64,000 bases of DNA from contig CAMTDV010000018.1 of the NCBI GenBank assembly GCA_947069175.1, forward strand, positions 46,884,869 to 46,948,868, in the 5' to 3' direction. The stretch is from Scalesia atractyloides (Eukaryota; Streptophyta; Magnoliopsida; Asterales; Asteraceae). The position numbers were made by a program, and so were the translations under genes. The stretch's first letter is position 1. Every line of letters starts with the position of its first letter. Under the pieces are notes generated by a model. The model was not told the DNA's origin. It saw nothing but the letters and a program-made list of their open reading frames with translations, and made no database searches. Shown here piece after piece: positions 22,324-34,740 of this stretch.

Positions 22324-23430
22324 GATGATTTGATCAGGCAAAGATCATGAAATAATGTTTGATCCAGAAGTTGAACATGAATAGGTTGTTAAAACCTCCT
22401 TGTTCTTATAGTAACATATGATATGATTGTTTATAAGCCTGTTGATCAAATCTACATACGAATGAACTTGTGCTTCTTTTAAAGAGTTATCCAACATATA
22501 ATGATTACAAATGTGTTCGAATGAATCTAACGCGTAGTGTGCATAATCTCGATGATACGTAGTGTGCATAATCTCGAGGACCCATAGCGACGTAGGACCA
22601 TACAAAATCAGTTTTAATAAAGAATAATAACATTGATGGAAATAAACAGGTTCGGGTCAGTTTTAAATTAAACATGAATACACTTGGTTAAACGGGTCAT
22701 GCCCGAGTCAACCTAACAAGTTCACAGGTTGACATTACTTCTTATATAAAAATAAATTGTATATCATAAAGTTTGTGACATTATTTAGAAAGATATAAAG
22801 ACATGTATATGTTTCTTATAAACTTGTATTTTTTGTTATAATTTGTAATAGTATAGTGTTGATATGCAAAAGAGAAAGGAAGAAAAATCCAGTTTACATG
22901 AGTCTGTACATTTCAACCTGCAAAGACTCGTCTTTTGTTCGGGTTCATGCGTTTAAATTTTAGTTCATGACAACCTGCGAACTCGAACAATTTAACACCC
23001 CTAGGCTTGTACGAAAGGATTGTTTATAATTATAAGAGTATAAGCAAGTTGATCAAATCTACATCTGAAGCATAAGACGATTATAAACGTGTTTAAATCA
23101 AACACCAGCGCAAGACCTTGAACAAGCCATAGCGACCAAAAACCTTACAGAACCAGTTTAATACCAACAAAGAAACTTCAGCTGGAAATATACCAAAGAA
23201 AAACAGAGTTCATAAATATGATAAATCTACGGTTAAATTTCACCAAGGCGTTGCCCTTTTTGCATTAACAAAAACAAAAAAAATGAAGTAAAAGGCTCGG
23301 ATCACCTCTAAAATGTCGAAAGCTCGAAAAAAAGGTAACAGTAAACCTCATAAAAGGGCCTAAGACATATATACAAGTTACAACGAACCAAGAAGTCGGA
23401 ACCATAAACCAACACCGCATTTTCTTAAAC
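22324..23430. other. Pack-MULE interior without recognised coding sequence
   Basis: Contains two partly similar segments, near 22430-22600 and 23030-23150, sharing 'gttgatcaaatctacat' and 'ataagcc/caagc' phrases. This hints at an internal duplication or at untranslated sequence from the captured genes. Confidence 0.4.
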
Positions 23431-23658
23431 CTACCTGATGGTAACAAACTTGTTGGTGCCATGTTTCGCCCAATAAGTTCTAAGATCGATTGCATCAGAG
23501 AAACTGTAACCTTCAGACGCTAGTTTCTCTAAAACCTTCTTGAACGCACCTTGACTCATCTTCCTTCCCGCAATTCTTGCACCGCGGCGTTTGGTACTCA
23601 TCGGAACTGGGTACATTGATATCGTGGTGGTGCAGCATGCCGACTGCCAACCGCCCAA
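23431..23658 (-). CDS. Captured C-terminal gene fragment, family not recognised
   Basis: A 75-codon frame on the minus strand. The last ~50 residues look like genuine protein ('GRKMSQGAFKKVLEKLASEG', then 'DLRTYWAKHGTNKFVTIR' and stop), while the N-terminal part reads out of the TIR border. It lies in opposite orientation to the ANTH fragment in the same Pack-MULE, so at least two source genes contributed, or one that was rearranged. Likely the last exon of a host gene. Function unknown. Confidence 0.45.
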   Translation of the reverse strand: MGGWQSACCTTTISMYPVPMSTKRRGARIAGRKMSQGAFKKVLEKLASEGYSFSDAIDLRTYWAKHGTNKFVTIR

Positions 23659-24486
23659 CCCCCATCGGTAACACTGCTGTGGAGCTCCGGTGATGCAGCG
23701 GTTGAAGGAGGCGGTGGAGGAGGCGGTGGTGGGTTGAAGGTGGCGGTGGTGGTGGTGGTGGTGATGGGCTGACGGTGGAGGTGGGTGGTGGGTTTTAGAG
23801 AGAGGGGGGAGAGGATGAAGAAAATAAAGGGGTTCAGTTTTTTTTATTTGTTAGGGGCAAGTTAGTAATTTTACACGTATTTAACTGAAAAAATTAACAT
23901 AGGTTAGTGATAAGGACCACCCGAGTGCAAAAATTACAACTATTAGGACTAAGCGTGTAATTAGTGAACCACTGGGACCAAGTCTGCAGTTTTCGTAAAC
24001 CACAGGGACCAACCAAGCATTTAACTCTTTTAAAAACAACAATTATCTAATCAGTCTTCTTCTTCCTCTCTTCTCAGCAACTTCGTTTCGGCCAACTTTT
24101 TGAAACACAATCTTCCATTTTTCTTCAAAATATTTCATGGTTCAAACGGTCAAGTCCAAACTTCTTGAAATCACAACGCGTGGTCGCCAAAACGCGTCAT
24201 GAAGTCCATGCGTGCTCGATACCACCGGCGGTGGTGTATCACGTGGTGTAACGCGTGATTCTCGGTTGATATCGGAGCGCCCCGGGTCCCCTAATAATTT
24301 AAGGATTCTATATGAGTAGAAAAAATGACCCATAAATAAAAACTTACATATAAAAATTCAGTAATAGGACAATAATGGACCCTGAATGGACACAAAATAA
24401 ATAGCCTATTGTGTTTACTACTTTTAATTGGGTTTTAAATTTATTTATGGGCTTCTGATTTTAATATATATATATATATATATATG

Positions 24487-24756
24487 GTAGGGATCCTAAG
24501 AGAAGTCCACTCTATTTGAGAAACTTGAGAAGCATTCTGAACCACACATTTTTCTAAGCTTTTCGTAATATACACATACGTATAGTTTAAAATTCACAAT
24601 ATACATATATGTATATTGGATTATACACATATGTATATAGTCAATTTTAACTATACGTATGTGTATATTACGAAAAGCTTAGAAAAAATGTGTGGTCCAA
24701 AATGCTTCTCAAGTTTCTCAATTAGCATAGTGCTTCTCACATGACGTAGCCCTATG
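24487..24756. mobile_element. Foldback MITE in a TA-rich site
   Basis: Arms 'gagaaacttgagaagcattc', '..ttctaagcttttcgtaatat' and 'acacatacgtatag' at 24518-24590 reappear inverted at 24650-24721. The outer TAGGG..CCCTA forms the ends and the flanks are (TA)n. Almost the whole element folds into one hairpin. No coding capacity. Confidence 0.75.
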
Positions 24757-24759
24757 TAT

Positions 24760-25671
24760 ATGCACCCACATATATATAATATGAAAAAAACCATTAAAAT
24801 TTTGGGACCTCGAGCGAATGGGCTTTGTGCGGTCGTCCACCCAGCACATGACCCGGCCCGACCTTGGAACAAACGGATTTAAAGCACAAAAACATATTTT
24901 TTGTGTCATTGACCGTCTTGATTCAAAAGGACACCGCCGTAATTGTTCATGGAAATGGGTGATGAAAAAAGGATTTCCACCTGTTTAAAGTTAGGTTGGG
25001 GTTTGGTGAGTGTCAACTGGTCATTGAATTGACAAAAGAAGTTAACTTAAAAAAAGCGGTTAGATAAGGTTGTCTTCATTCCTCTTTATAATCGTTGTGG
25101 AAGGACGTAATGCCGGTAAGCACAAAGCGAACATGCCGGTATCTTTCATGGTGTTTCATTTCCAAATGACAGACCAACGATCTCTCATACCAACTTCCTA
25201 GGTTTAACATTGGGGACTAATATGGATCTTGTGAAGAAATGAAGACCCATTGTAGACCACCAAAAAGACAAACTTAACTCTTGGAAGCCTAATCATTTAT
25301 CAATCTTTAATAAACTAAAAAGACTAATGATATTTAATCTAACCCAATGCATAGTTTGATTTATCAATTAAAATTCGCTTGTCCAAGGTTGACCGATTTA
25401 AGCGAACAATTTATAACCGAACCTTAATATAAAACTTTGAAATTCGAGCCTACGTAATTACACCCAATGTAGAAGATTGTTCTTCATATTCATGAGGTTA
25501 CTTATGCCTCAAAATGTTAACTTTTGGTACCTACGCCATATGTTATGTTAACATATTGACTCGAAGGTATGTGATCACTAAACTAAGTTCCTTCAATTTA
25601 AAGAATAAAGGTTTGTGATCATTTAACTAAGTTCCTTCAAAATAAATTCAATTTAAAGAATAAATAAATAA

Positions 25672-25759
<88 letters not shown>

Positions 25760-26400
25760 ATATTCCTAGTATTTGTACATCTTATGATACATCAAATATC
25801 TATTCCTAAAGGTTGTGGTTCTTTTACACAAATTGATGTAGCAGAAAGGTGATGGTGTTGAGTCGAGTCGAGTTGAGTTGATGCTTGGCATGTAAAAAGA
25901 ATGTTAGATGCGACGTTATATAAGTGCTAATATTGGTGGTTATGTGATGTGTGAATCTCTTTCATTAGGTAGGTAAAAATATGTGATGCAGTTTCGCGTG
26001 CAATCAAATGGCTCAAGAAACAATTAATTATCACAGACGATGAAACAAAAGGTTCAAGGACAATGTTCCTCAATAATAAATTCAATCAAAACCCACTAAC
26101 AATAAAACCCTAAGTCCCAATTTATAGATGGAAGACCAAACCCTAATAGGAAACCAAATAAGATAAAATAGAAAATTCAAATTTAAAATAAATATCACAT
26201 AACACTGCATCAATATGCCTAACGTACATCCTTCAAAAATCCTTGGAGGAACATATGGATTTCAAGTACAACTGGTATGTTAAAAACAAAAACACACATT
26301 TTTTATGTGTCACTAACCTCTTGATTTATTTGTGTTGAAAACAAAACTATGTATACATCGTAAAAAGTACGACCACCCGTAATGGGGCAACCTCAAAAAC
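24760..26400. repeat. Gene-free stretch with a long (TA)n microsatellite at 25678-25751
   Basis: An uninterrupted run of about 37 TA units lies at 25678-25751. The rest of 24760-26400 shows no gene, RNA or clear element ends. Confidence 0.8.
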
Positions 26401-28084
26401 GCCCGTGCACCACCTCTAGAGGTGTTTTTCTTCAAAAGGTGGGTTGGAGCGTGCTAAATTAAGCGCCAGATGAAAAATAATGTAATAATTAATATACATA
26501 GACATCTGAATAGCCAATGGAAAAATAAAGAGTCAAATTGCTTTCCAGTTCTGCTGCATGCAACTGTGAATCGAAAAGGATTAAGACCATGTGTAGTGGC
26601 TACACATGAACAAAATAATGCCCTCACTTATGGGTGTTTTGTGACACGTGTCAGTCCAGTCAGCAAATGGGCATATGGGACGTTTTTCATAAATGGGTGT
26701 AGTGGGATAATTCCCCATCAGTGATTACCTAATTATTATTTTTTTTAATTAAAACCAATAAAACTTCATTAAATAAAAAAAGTTAAATAAATAAAAACCA
26801 AAAAAAGAAATAAAAAAGTTACAATGCTAAAAAATTTAAAAAAAAACAATACGGGCTAATGGGCCTTGGGGCCCCAACCCATGCGAGAACCCTATCTATT
26901 TTTTTTGGAACGGCAAATTATATTCATTCATCACCAAGCAGTATGTACAGAGGATTAAACAAGCAAGAAACTAGCCCAACCCTTACATAACTCACCACCC
27001 ATATTTTCCTTTTATAAGTGCTGTTTAAATGTTACAATTCGAAACGCAGCCACTTCGCCAATCCAAGTCAAATCGCCTTGCACGATGTTTTACCCACATA
27101 AATGTCACTCCTTACTTTGCCAAATATTTGATCTACGTTTTCGGAAAAAATAAGTGCGATCATTTTGAAACCCTAGCCCCCATCTTTCTTTTCTCTACAC
27201 ATATCAAACACACACAAAAATACTTATCAATCATCTCTCAACTCTCTCCTCTCTTTAAATAAGATCCGGTCACCGGAGTTGGAGACCCGGCACCCACAAG
27301 ACACCTCCATGCACCATTCTTCACCCACACTCATCTGAAGGTTGGTATATATATAAATATAAGTTGAATAAAGAAAAATAAAATAAAATAGCCTTTAATT
27401 CTGACCATTGCAACGGTATTGGTCAAAACATTTGAACACCTTGCAATTTTATTTTTTTTTATGGCCAAGGGGCTACGGATGGTCTAATGTGAAATCCCGG
27501 ATATCACGCTGGTGCCGTTGCTTTCAACCTCTGAACCATGAAACCCAGATTAGCCTGTCCAAACTTGCACCACTTCCCCTTAAATTACTCTCTCAATCTC
27601 ATGTTATTCCTCTACCTATTTCATTTCTTTTAGACCGAACCGAAATCCAAAATCTACGTCAATCAATCGAAGCGGTTAGGTATCAATCGAATTCTCCACT
27701 AATTATATATACATCATGCTTAAAACTAAAGGCCTTGAGTTTGTGTTAAAAAAGTTTTGCTAAATTGTTCCGGTGACTTTTCATTTTGCTGGAGAAAAGG
27801 TAACAAGTTTAAACGATGAAAATGTAAAACAAATCTATCTGACAGTAGGCAAGTGGTCTTTTTTCTACTGCCATATTTTCAACCTAAATGGATTTTACCA
27901 CTATCATATTTCTAGCCCATGTATTCTAGTCCAGGAGATGTGTGAGTATATTTATAATAAATCTAGTATTATGTTACTCATATATTATGTTCTCACCTTT
28001 TCAAATCGTTTTCATATACAGTTCACCACAACAACCTCAGCCCTCGGTCAGTCATGGAGTGTTTATGTATTAAGTAAAGGAGCC
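26401..28084. other. No gene recognised
   Basis: 26570-26725 has phrases ('accatgtgtagtggctacac', 'gtgtagtgggataattcccc') that look like a decayed MITE, but paired ends could not be fixed. The open frames at 27029-27262, 27408-27749 and 27773-28087 have low-complexity, non-protein-like translations. Confidence 0.4.
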
Positions 28085-28340
28085 TGAGCCGAGTTTTCGT
28101 TCATTTAAGCTAATTACATCGAGCTTGAGCCAAACTTTGGCGTGCTTTAAGTTTCACAACAAACTTATTGATTGAACCAAGCCGAGTCGACTTCTACCCT
28201 TCAGATTTGTTTACATTTTCATTTTATACAAGTTGAGCTCGGTATTTGTAAATATGCTTGAATCGAGCCGACCTCGATCTGGAGCTTTAAAAAATCAAAT
28301 GAGCTGAGCTCGAGTAGTGTCAGACCGTCTTGGCTTGTTT
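28085..28340. repeat. hAT-like subterminal repeat remnant
   Basis: Clustered 'gagccgag', 'gagcttgagc' and 'gagctcgag' words in both orientations, a pattern seen in decayed plant hAT elements. Ends not identifiable. Confidence 0.3.
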
Positions 28341-29155
28341 ACACTCTTTCACTTAAGAAAGAAGATATAAAAGATCCATGATTATTGATGGTTGGAATGG
28401 GTGGCTTCAGAATTACAAAATAAAGATGCTTTAGAGCATAGAGAGTTGCTTGGGAGAAGTTTTCAATTTCCGTTCAAAACCAAACCTACTAAAAATAATA
28501 AGTTGTTATACTTACCGGGCTCAACTTCTAGGTTAGGGTGTACTTACGTTTACAATCCACTTGATCTGTAATTTACAAAGAAGGGGCAATAATTATTTAC
28601 TGAATTACTCTTCCATACCACCTTTTGTATTCTCACACAACTACCTCTACTCCACTATCTCATCTCTTATACATATTATACAAACACATACATGTCAAAT
28701 TATATTGAACATCACATGGTCCCTTTTTAGGGTGATTGAACAATCCATTTTAGGGTGATGGAACAATCCATAATTTAATCACTTGAACCCTCATCATTAA
28801 GTATGCCTATAGTCATATAGTAATACGTCATCTCCATCACTTGAACCCGCCCCCCGCTTTCCAAGATATTCCACATAATTTCTTCCATCAATAACCAACC
28901 GCATCGTGACGCATGTCTTCTTCCAACAAAGACCAACGCTTCACGCTTAGATTCACCATCACATGAAATCCTATCAGGCCAAAGATCAAAGGTTTGCAGT
29001 ACTGATCCACTTGAACCCGCCAAACCCAAAACATCATCACAAGAGTGCCCCAGGTGGCCTTACATGCTATGCTATCTGCCCATTGTGACTCCATTTCAAA
29101 TGAAAACGCTAGAGGGTCTAACATTATTATGCATGTAAATGAAGCGAATCTTAAC
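28341..29155. other. No gene recognised
   Basis: Two overlapping minus-strand frames at 28775-29124 (84 and 78 codons) have an amino acid mix that could come from a dead gene. I recognise no domain in either. Confidence 0.3.
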
Positions 29156-29159
29156 TATT

Positions 29160-29760
29160 TGTGAACATGTTCAGCACAAAGTCCGTTTATTTAACAAACG
29201 AACGGGAAGGAACACATATTTTTGTTCATTTAATTAAACGGACGAACACAGACATACGTTTTGTTGGTTCGTTATGCTCGTGAATATCCATTTATGTTTG
29301 TTTATTTATTTACATTCGTTTATGTTCGTTTGATTTTAATAAATTCATAAATAGTTATATTTATATAAATGTTAATATAAAGAAGCTTTTTAACTACTTA
29401 TAAAAGTATTAATGATTGGTAATTGGACTTATTAGTAATAAAAATGGGTTTCCAATGGGACTTATCGTAAGTAGTCCATAATTTATAGAAAAAAACTACG
29501 TTATGTTCATTTGTGTTCGTTTATATTTGTTCAATTATGTTTATTTGTGTTGCTTTTTGTTTGTTAAGTTCGTGAACTGTTTGTTTAGGTTTTAAACGAA
29601 TGAACATAAACGAACACGAACATACCAATTTTCTTAATGAACGAACAAGAACAAAAATAAAATTCGATTATACGTTCTGTTCAATCATAATTAAAATTAG
29701 ATAAACAAACACAAACATACCTTTGTTCGTATTTGTTCCGTTCGTCTAATCGTTTGAAAC
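29160..29760. repeat. 'gttcgtttatgttcgttt' repeat cluster
   Basis: Dense words such as gttcgttt and cgaacacgaac in both orientations. The right half (29580-29760) is largely inverse in character to the left (29160-29340). This fits an old non-autonomous DNA element with subterminal repeats. No coding capacity. Confidence 0.5.
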
Positions 29761-29999
29761 ATGACAATGCGACCTGACCCAAAAATTCATGGTAGACCTA
29801 AGAACCAAAATAAATAAATAAATAAATAAGAAAAGAAAGAACATAGATCTTGAAGAATGAGACACAAGTCCAAAACCCAAACTCACAGGTGGCCCACAAC
29901 CACCACATTTCTGATACACTTCCCTATATTGATGATCATATTCATACCCTTTATTCACGCTTCAATTTACATATAACGTCTTTCACCTTTTCAGTCCCT

Positions 30000-30271
30000 T
30001 TTCTTTAGCTCCGTAAAATCCAAACCCCATCTCACCAACACCTGAAAACACCCCATACATTCCACTTTCTTCAGATCTGTGCCCTAAATTTCCAAACTTG
30101 AAGTGGGTTTTGATTATCTTGGCTAAAACCCTAGTTCATCATCCAATTTGAGGTGAATCTTGAAGTGGGTATTCAACAATCTACTGTTTTGTGGCATGAA
30201 ATCAAAGACCCAGTTGGGTGAAAGTTGAAAGATTTGAAAAAAAACAGAGTTGGGTTGTTTGTTTGTTAAAG
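30000..30271 (+). promoter_or_regulatory. Leader and promoter region of the BAP31-like gene
   Basis: Pyrimidine-rich stretch ('tctttcaccttttcagtccctt') typical of a plant 5' leader. No single convincing TATA box could be fixed. Confidence 0.35.
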
Positions 30272-33226
30272 ATGATACAGTTATTGTTTTTTCTTGTGTT
30301 TGTTGAGGCCTTTGTGGCATTTCTTTTAATGGTGAAAATTGGGCCACTTAGAGAGCTGGTGATGAATGCGTTGGATCAAGTGAAAATGAGAAAGGGGACT
30401 GTTTTGACTATTGCTGGGACAATGTCTGTGATCTTGTTTTCAAATTGGGTTAGTATTGTTAAGATTCAAAATAAGGGTGCTAAGATTGGGACAATGACAC
30501 CAATGGATCAAGTTCTTTGGAGGACTCATTTGCTAGAGGCTTCACTCATGGGTATTTTACTATTTTATCAACATTTTGTCTTTTGTTTATAACTTCATTC
30601 ATATGTTCAGTTCTTGTTCATGAATTTGGTTGTGCTTAGAAATTGTTATAATTTATAGGGATAGAATAGTCAATTGGTTAAGTATTTGACCCTGGTTTTG
30701 TAGTTACGATGATAAACAAGTATCCAAACACCCCCTTAGTTGATTGCATTGCTTATTAGCAACACTTATCTCTAAATGCTTGTTGATTTCTTTGTTGTAG
30801 TTGTCATATTCTTATGGTTGGTCAGCTAATTGGTATTCATTAGGGGCAGGGGTGATTAGAAAAACCAAATAACAATGCCATAACCACTAATATCGGAAAA
30901 AATAAAGCTGAAATAACCGTTCGGTTATGTTTTTGTATTTAATAATCGAGTCTTGTGGTTCAGTTATGACTATATGTGTATAAATATCCGTAATAAATGA
31001 ACCCAGCCACCATTAAAATACGACCTATATGTTTTCTTATCTTTTTATAAATAACATATTATAGTGAATTAGTGAAATATATAAAAAAAAGTTTAGTTAC
31101 ACTTTTTTATACATAATACATGAGACAATAGACATGACATGACATGTCTCCTCTATAATAAATTAACATACTTGTGTATTTGATTGATAATATATTGTTT
31201 GTAAATGGGATTGAATTGATTCAGATCAGAACTGGGCTATCAACCCAACTGGTTATCAAAAATTAAAAACCAAAGCATTAGTTGTGGATTTGGTTTTGGC
31301 TCATAACCGAACCGACCCAGCCCATGCTCACCCCTAATTGGGGGTCTGTTTTTTGTGTATAACTTGTTAAAAAGATGTAGGTAGGCAGACAATTAAGGAA
31401 AATGATACATGTCGATAAAACGTTAACTTCATTGGTTTTATGTATGCTTGATTTTGTTCTTTAAGTTTTCAAGAAGCTAGTTTGTTCTTGGGACATTTTC
31501 AACAAAGATGTGATTAAGCTTGAACATAGTTGTTAATGGCGAATAATGACAGATAGCGAATACCGATAAATAGTGGACGCTATTTTATAAATAGTGATAC
31601 ACTAGAAAAAAAAATTAAAAAAAATTATATGTACATTATCTCGCAATACCCTGATATATACGCTATTTTACATGTATATTTAACAAAAAACTAAAATCCA
31701 ACTATTTATATTGAAAAAAACAGAAATCCCGGTATTTATGGCTACATACCCTGTAGTGACCTTCGACCTATTTTATTTGCTATAGCGACCACTATTGACA
31801 ACTATGAGCTTGAAGATGGTTATTTTAGTAATTTGTGTGCAATTGTTTGCTTCTTCTACGGGATTTATTTGAGTCTTTTGAAGCTTCATTCTGGTTATCC
31901 ATGGTGCTTGAAAATTCTTTCGATAGTTTGTTTAAGCCTCTAAATGTATGCATAGGTACCAAATTAGTAATACTACAATAGACAACTAAACTAGTGCCCT
32001 TAAGCATATAGATTAAATGTTGACTTCCGTAGCACCGACTGATGAAAATGGAAACCTGAGTTTAACGTCGATAAATTCTACATATCCACAAAATAACAAT
32101 AAAAATATAAGAAAATTAAGGTTTATTCACTAGATATTTATAATATGGTAGTGACTCATATGGTGAAAGAAATAACACAAATACGATACGGTAAACCTTT
32201 AGAGGATTGTATAATGGGTCAGTCTGCAGTTTGATCCAGATCAATGTTTTAAATGCCGGTATAAACCGGCCGGTAATACCAGATACCGGACACGACCCTG
32301 GTACGTTTAAGGCGGTAAAACGAGGAGACGGAATAAGTTGTAAGCCGCCGGTAAATCTGGTTATACCGGTTTCAACCGTTAAACCGGTTTATAAAATCTT
32401 CAAAATTGATTTTTAAATTTTAAAAAACCCGATATTTTGATACACTCCAATGACACAAACCTATTGTACACTTTTATTTAAAAGACTTTGTTGGAAAATT
32501 GAGTAGTTTTGGATTCTTTTTTTTTTTTATCATGGATTAACTTTTGGATTATTTTTTATTATGGAATCATGTACTTTTGGAATATTTTTTGAGTTAAAGT
32601 TGCATTTTAAGAAATTATAGGATTAACTAGTCATCCCAGTTGAACCGCCCGGTTGGTTCAACCGGTTAAAACCATTTCTAAGCTCAATCCGTATGGTTTA
32701 AAAACCGGTTTTTAGAACATTGACCTAGAGTTTGACATTTTTGCATTAAGAAATCAATTTCTAACTCAAATAATCAGTTTAAGGTTACCAGCTTCTCATG
32801 TAATATGTATAATTGTAATTTATCGCCATAGTCAAACTGGTCTACCTTGACTTTGCAGGATTCTCACTGTATATTGGCTTCTTAATCGATCGAATGCACC
32901 ATCATCTTCAAAAGTTAATTAATTTGAGAAAAAACGGTGGTTCCAAAAAAGAAGTCGAAAAGCTCGAGGCAGAGAAGTTGCAGCTAAAAGAAAACGAAGA
33001 TAAAGCAAAAGAAGAAGTTAAACAACTGCAGAAAGAGATATCCGGCTTAACAGAAACCATAAATAAGCTTAAACTCGAGTCCAAAGAAAAAGATAAAAAG
33101 ATTGAAACTGCAGAAGCTCATGTGGCTTCCTTACAGAAACAATCTGCTGATTTGCTTCTTGAATATGATCGCCTTCTAGAAGACAATCAAACCCTTCAAG
33201 CCCAAACAAAAACCCGACATTTTTGA
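30272..33226 (+). CDS. BAP31-like ER membrane protein (two exons)
   Basis: Exon 1 is 30272-30551 and exon 2 is 32859-33226, joined at ATG-G|GTATTT and TTTGCAG|GA in phase 1, giving 215 residues. The N-terminal half has three hydrophobic segments (roughly residues 3-22, 42-65 and 90-105, the last crossing the junction). The C-terminal half, from about residue 118, is a long charged coiled coil ('KKEVEKLEAEKLQLKENEDK'). This is the layout of plant B-cell receptor-associated protein 31 homologues, which sit in the ER and are thought to take part in protein export and quality control. The length is normal for the family and I see no damage. The start is the first ATG of the open frame, and a leader of about 250 bp precedes it. 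The 2.3 kb intron contains three transposon-like insertions. Confidence 0.88.
30838..31338. mobile_element. hAT-like element remnant in the BAP31-like intron
   Basis: The ends ATTAGGGGCAGGGGTGA and TCACCCCTAAT are inverted, and the interior has 'aaccgaaccgacccagccc'-type words. The flanking octamers TGGTATTC and TGGGGGTC agree at five of eight positions, a possible eroded target duplication. Confidence 0.5.
31525..31806. mobile_element. hAT-type MITE with perfect 8 bp target duplication (BAP31-like intron)
   Basis: The 282 bp element begins CATAGTTGTTAATGG and ends with the near inverse CTATTGACAACTATG. AGCTTGAA flanks it directly on both sides (31517-31524 and 31807-31814). Eight-base duplications and such ends identify a hAT MITE. 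Inside are words 'atagcga' and 'gcgaat'. No coding capacity. Confidence 0.88.
32241..32723. mobile_element. hAT-like MITE rich in 'aaccggtt' (BAP31-like intron)
   Basis: The ends TCAATGTTTTAAA and TTTAGAACATTGA are inverted with one difference. The subterminal parts have many CCGGT and ACCGG words. No clean target duplication was found. Confidence 0.6.
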
Positions 33227-33976
33227 GGTTAGATTCTTACGATGTTATTTTAACCTTATTTTCCTAGAATTTGTTCTCGCGGTAGAGGGTTAAAGTAGTG
33301 AGATGGCGGGGTTGGTTTGATTGATGACCGTTGTTTACCGTTTTCATGTTTGACTCTACATATGATTTCATGTACCTTGTATTAGTCGGGTTCCCAATTT
33401 TCATATCATTTTTTGGAAGCGATGATCTTGTATACAAACTCACTCGAATCATTTTTTCATTTGGTTCAAATTTGAGGTTTTTTTTTTACGTTTTAAATAG
33501 TCTGCAACTAGAAAAGAAAACATAGAAAACACGCACCCTCTTGTCAAAGTTCTTAATGTACGATCAAATGGTTCAACAGGCGCAAGAGAGTAATTCTAGA
33601 ACAATGTTCTCGAGTGCTGTAAGAATTTGGATAGGATCTCATCTATCTTTGTTGATTCTCGCATTTCATGTTTTTATTATTGTAATCTATGTTATGATTA
33701 TGCCGTGTTTTCAATTGTGGTGTAAATAGGCGCGCCTAATGTGTGAGGCGCACAAGGTGATCAGGAAAGCACCTCAACGTTTTGAGGCGCCACCTAATGC
33801 ACGTCTAGGTAAAAGTGTAAAACTAGGCCCCGCCCCGTAAGAGGTTGGTATGTAAAAGAACGAAAGGATGAAGAGATGAGACATAAGGCTATTATGAAAG
33901 AGACGAAACATGCTATTATAGATTATAGATTGTATATAAAACTTATTTGGTTGTAGATAGAGCAACGTCTTGCCTA
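33227..33976 (+). other. 3' flank of the BAP31-like gene; no further gene
   Basis: Likely 3' untranslated region followed by intergenic DNA. The small frames here have no recognisable domain. Confidence 0.4.
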
Positions 33977-34627
33977 TAGAGATGGGCATAATAACCGGTT
34001 CCAAACCCGACCCGGTAGAACCAATCTGAAACCGGTTCCAACCCGACATATAGAAGAACCGGTTGCGGGTTCAAAAAACCCGACAGTTCCTACCCGGTTC
34101 CACATTTTAGGATTAAAAGTGGTTCCTACCCGAAACCGGTTCCTCCGTAAACATTTAATAACCGGCGCATTATGTTACCGATGGAATCGATTCCTGACCG
34201 TTCCAAAACAACATTTAATGACCGTTGCAAAACAACATTTAATGACCGGTTTCTATTTGCAAGAAAAAAAACCGGTTACTGTTATTGTTTGCGTTTTTTA
34301 TTATCTTAAGTACTTAAGTTATTATTAATGTTTGTTTTATATAACTGGTTCCAATATTTATAACTTATAACTCGTTCCAGTATTTAAGTTATTATTAGTG
34401 TGAGTTTTTTGTATGACCCGTTACTAAAACAAGGAATAAACCGAAACATAAATATTTATTACAAGTTACAACCGGTTACATTAAACAAAAGTTAAAATCC
34501 TACATTACATAACACACTAAACATACCTAAATCGGTTACATAAAACACTAAACTTAACTAAACCGGTTACATAAAACACGCTAAACATTCAAAGAATCGG
34601 ATGCTTCACCCGTTTCTTTTTTTTTTC

Positions 34628-34740
34628 GCCTTTGTAACCGGACAATGGCGATCGGTGTGTTTCTTTAGCGTCGAGTTGGCCGTAACCTTCATGAACTTCC
34701 CACAAGCTTTGCACCTCGTCGTTGCACGTCATTGGATCTT
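34628..34740 (-). pseudogene. BED zinc-finger remnant of a hAT transposase
   Basis: The minus strand reads 'RCKACGKFMKVTANSTLKKH' followed by TDRHCP, matching the C-x2-C...H-x4/5-H/C pattern of BED fingers at the N-terminus of plant hAT transposases. Just upstream the frame meets a TGA, and downstream it enters a T-rich stretch with no dimerisation domain, so it is broken on both sides. Confidence 0.8.

Larger units (their letters stand above)
21590..24027. mobile_element. Pack-MULE with ~350 bp TIRs and perfect 9 bp target duplication
   Basis: The ends are long inverted repeats, 21590-21940 and about 23690-24027, starting GAGTTAAATGCTTGGTTGG. Both sides are flanked by TTTTAAAAA (21581-21589 and 24028-24036), the 9 bp duplication typical of Mutator-like elements. 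There is no transposase inside. The cargo is an ANTH-domain gene fragment (plus) and the 3' end of a second gene (minus), so this is a Pack-MULE that depends on an autonomous element elsewhere. The intact duplication and well matched ends suggest a fairly recent insertion. Confidence 0.93.

Noticed and set aside
26401..26725. Harbinger-type MITE
   Set aside because: Some phrases suggest it, but inverted ends and a three-base duplication could not be established.
28775..29124. Minus-strand protein gene
   Set aside because: Two overlapping frames of similar length with no recognisable domain or splice structure; cannot be supported.
33541..33729. Small membrane protein gene downstream of the BAP31-like gene
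   Set aside because: A 62-codon frame in AT-rich 3' flank, with hydrophobicity explained by T-rich codons and no homologue that I recognise.
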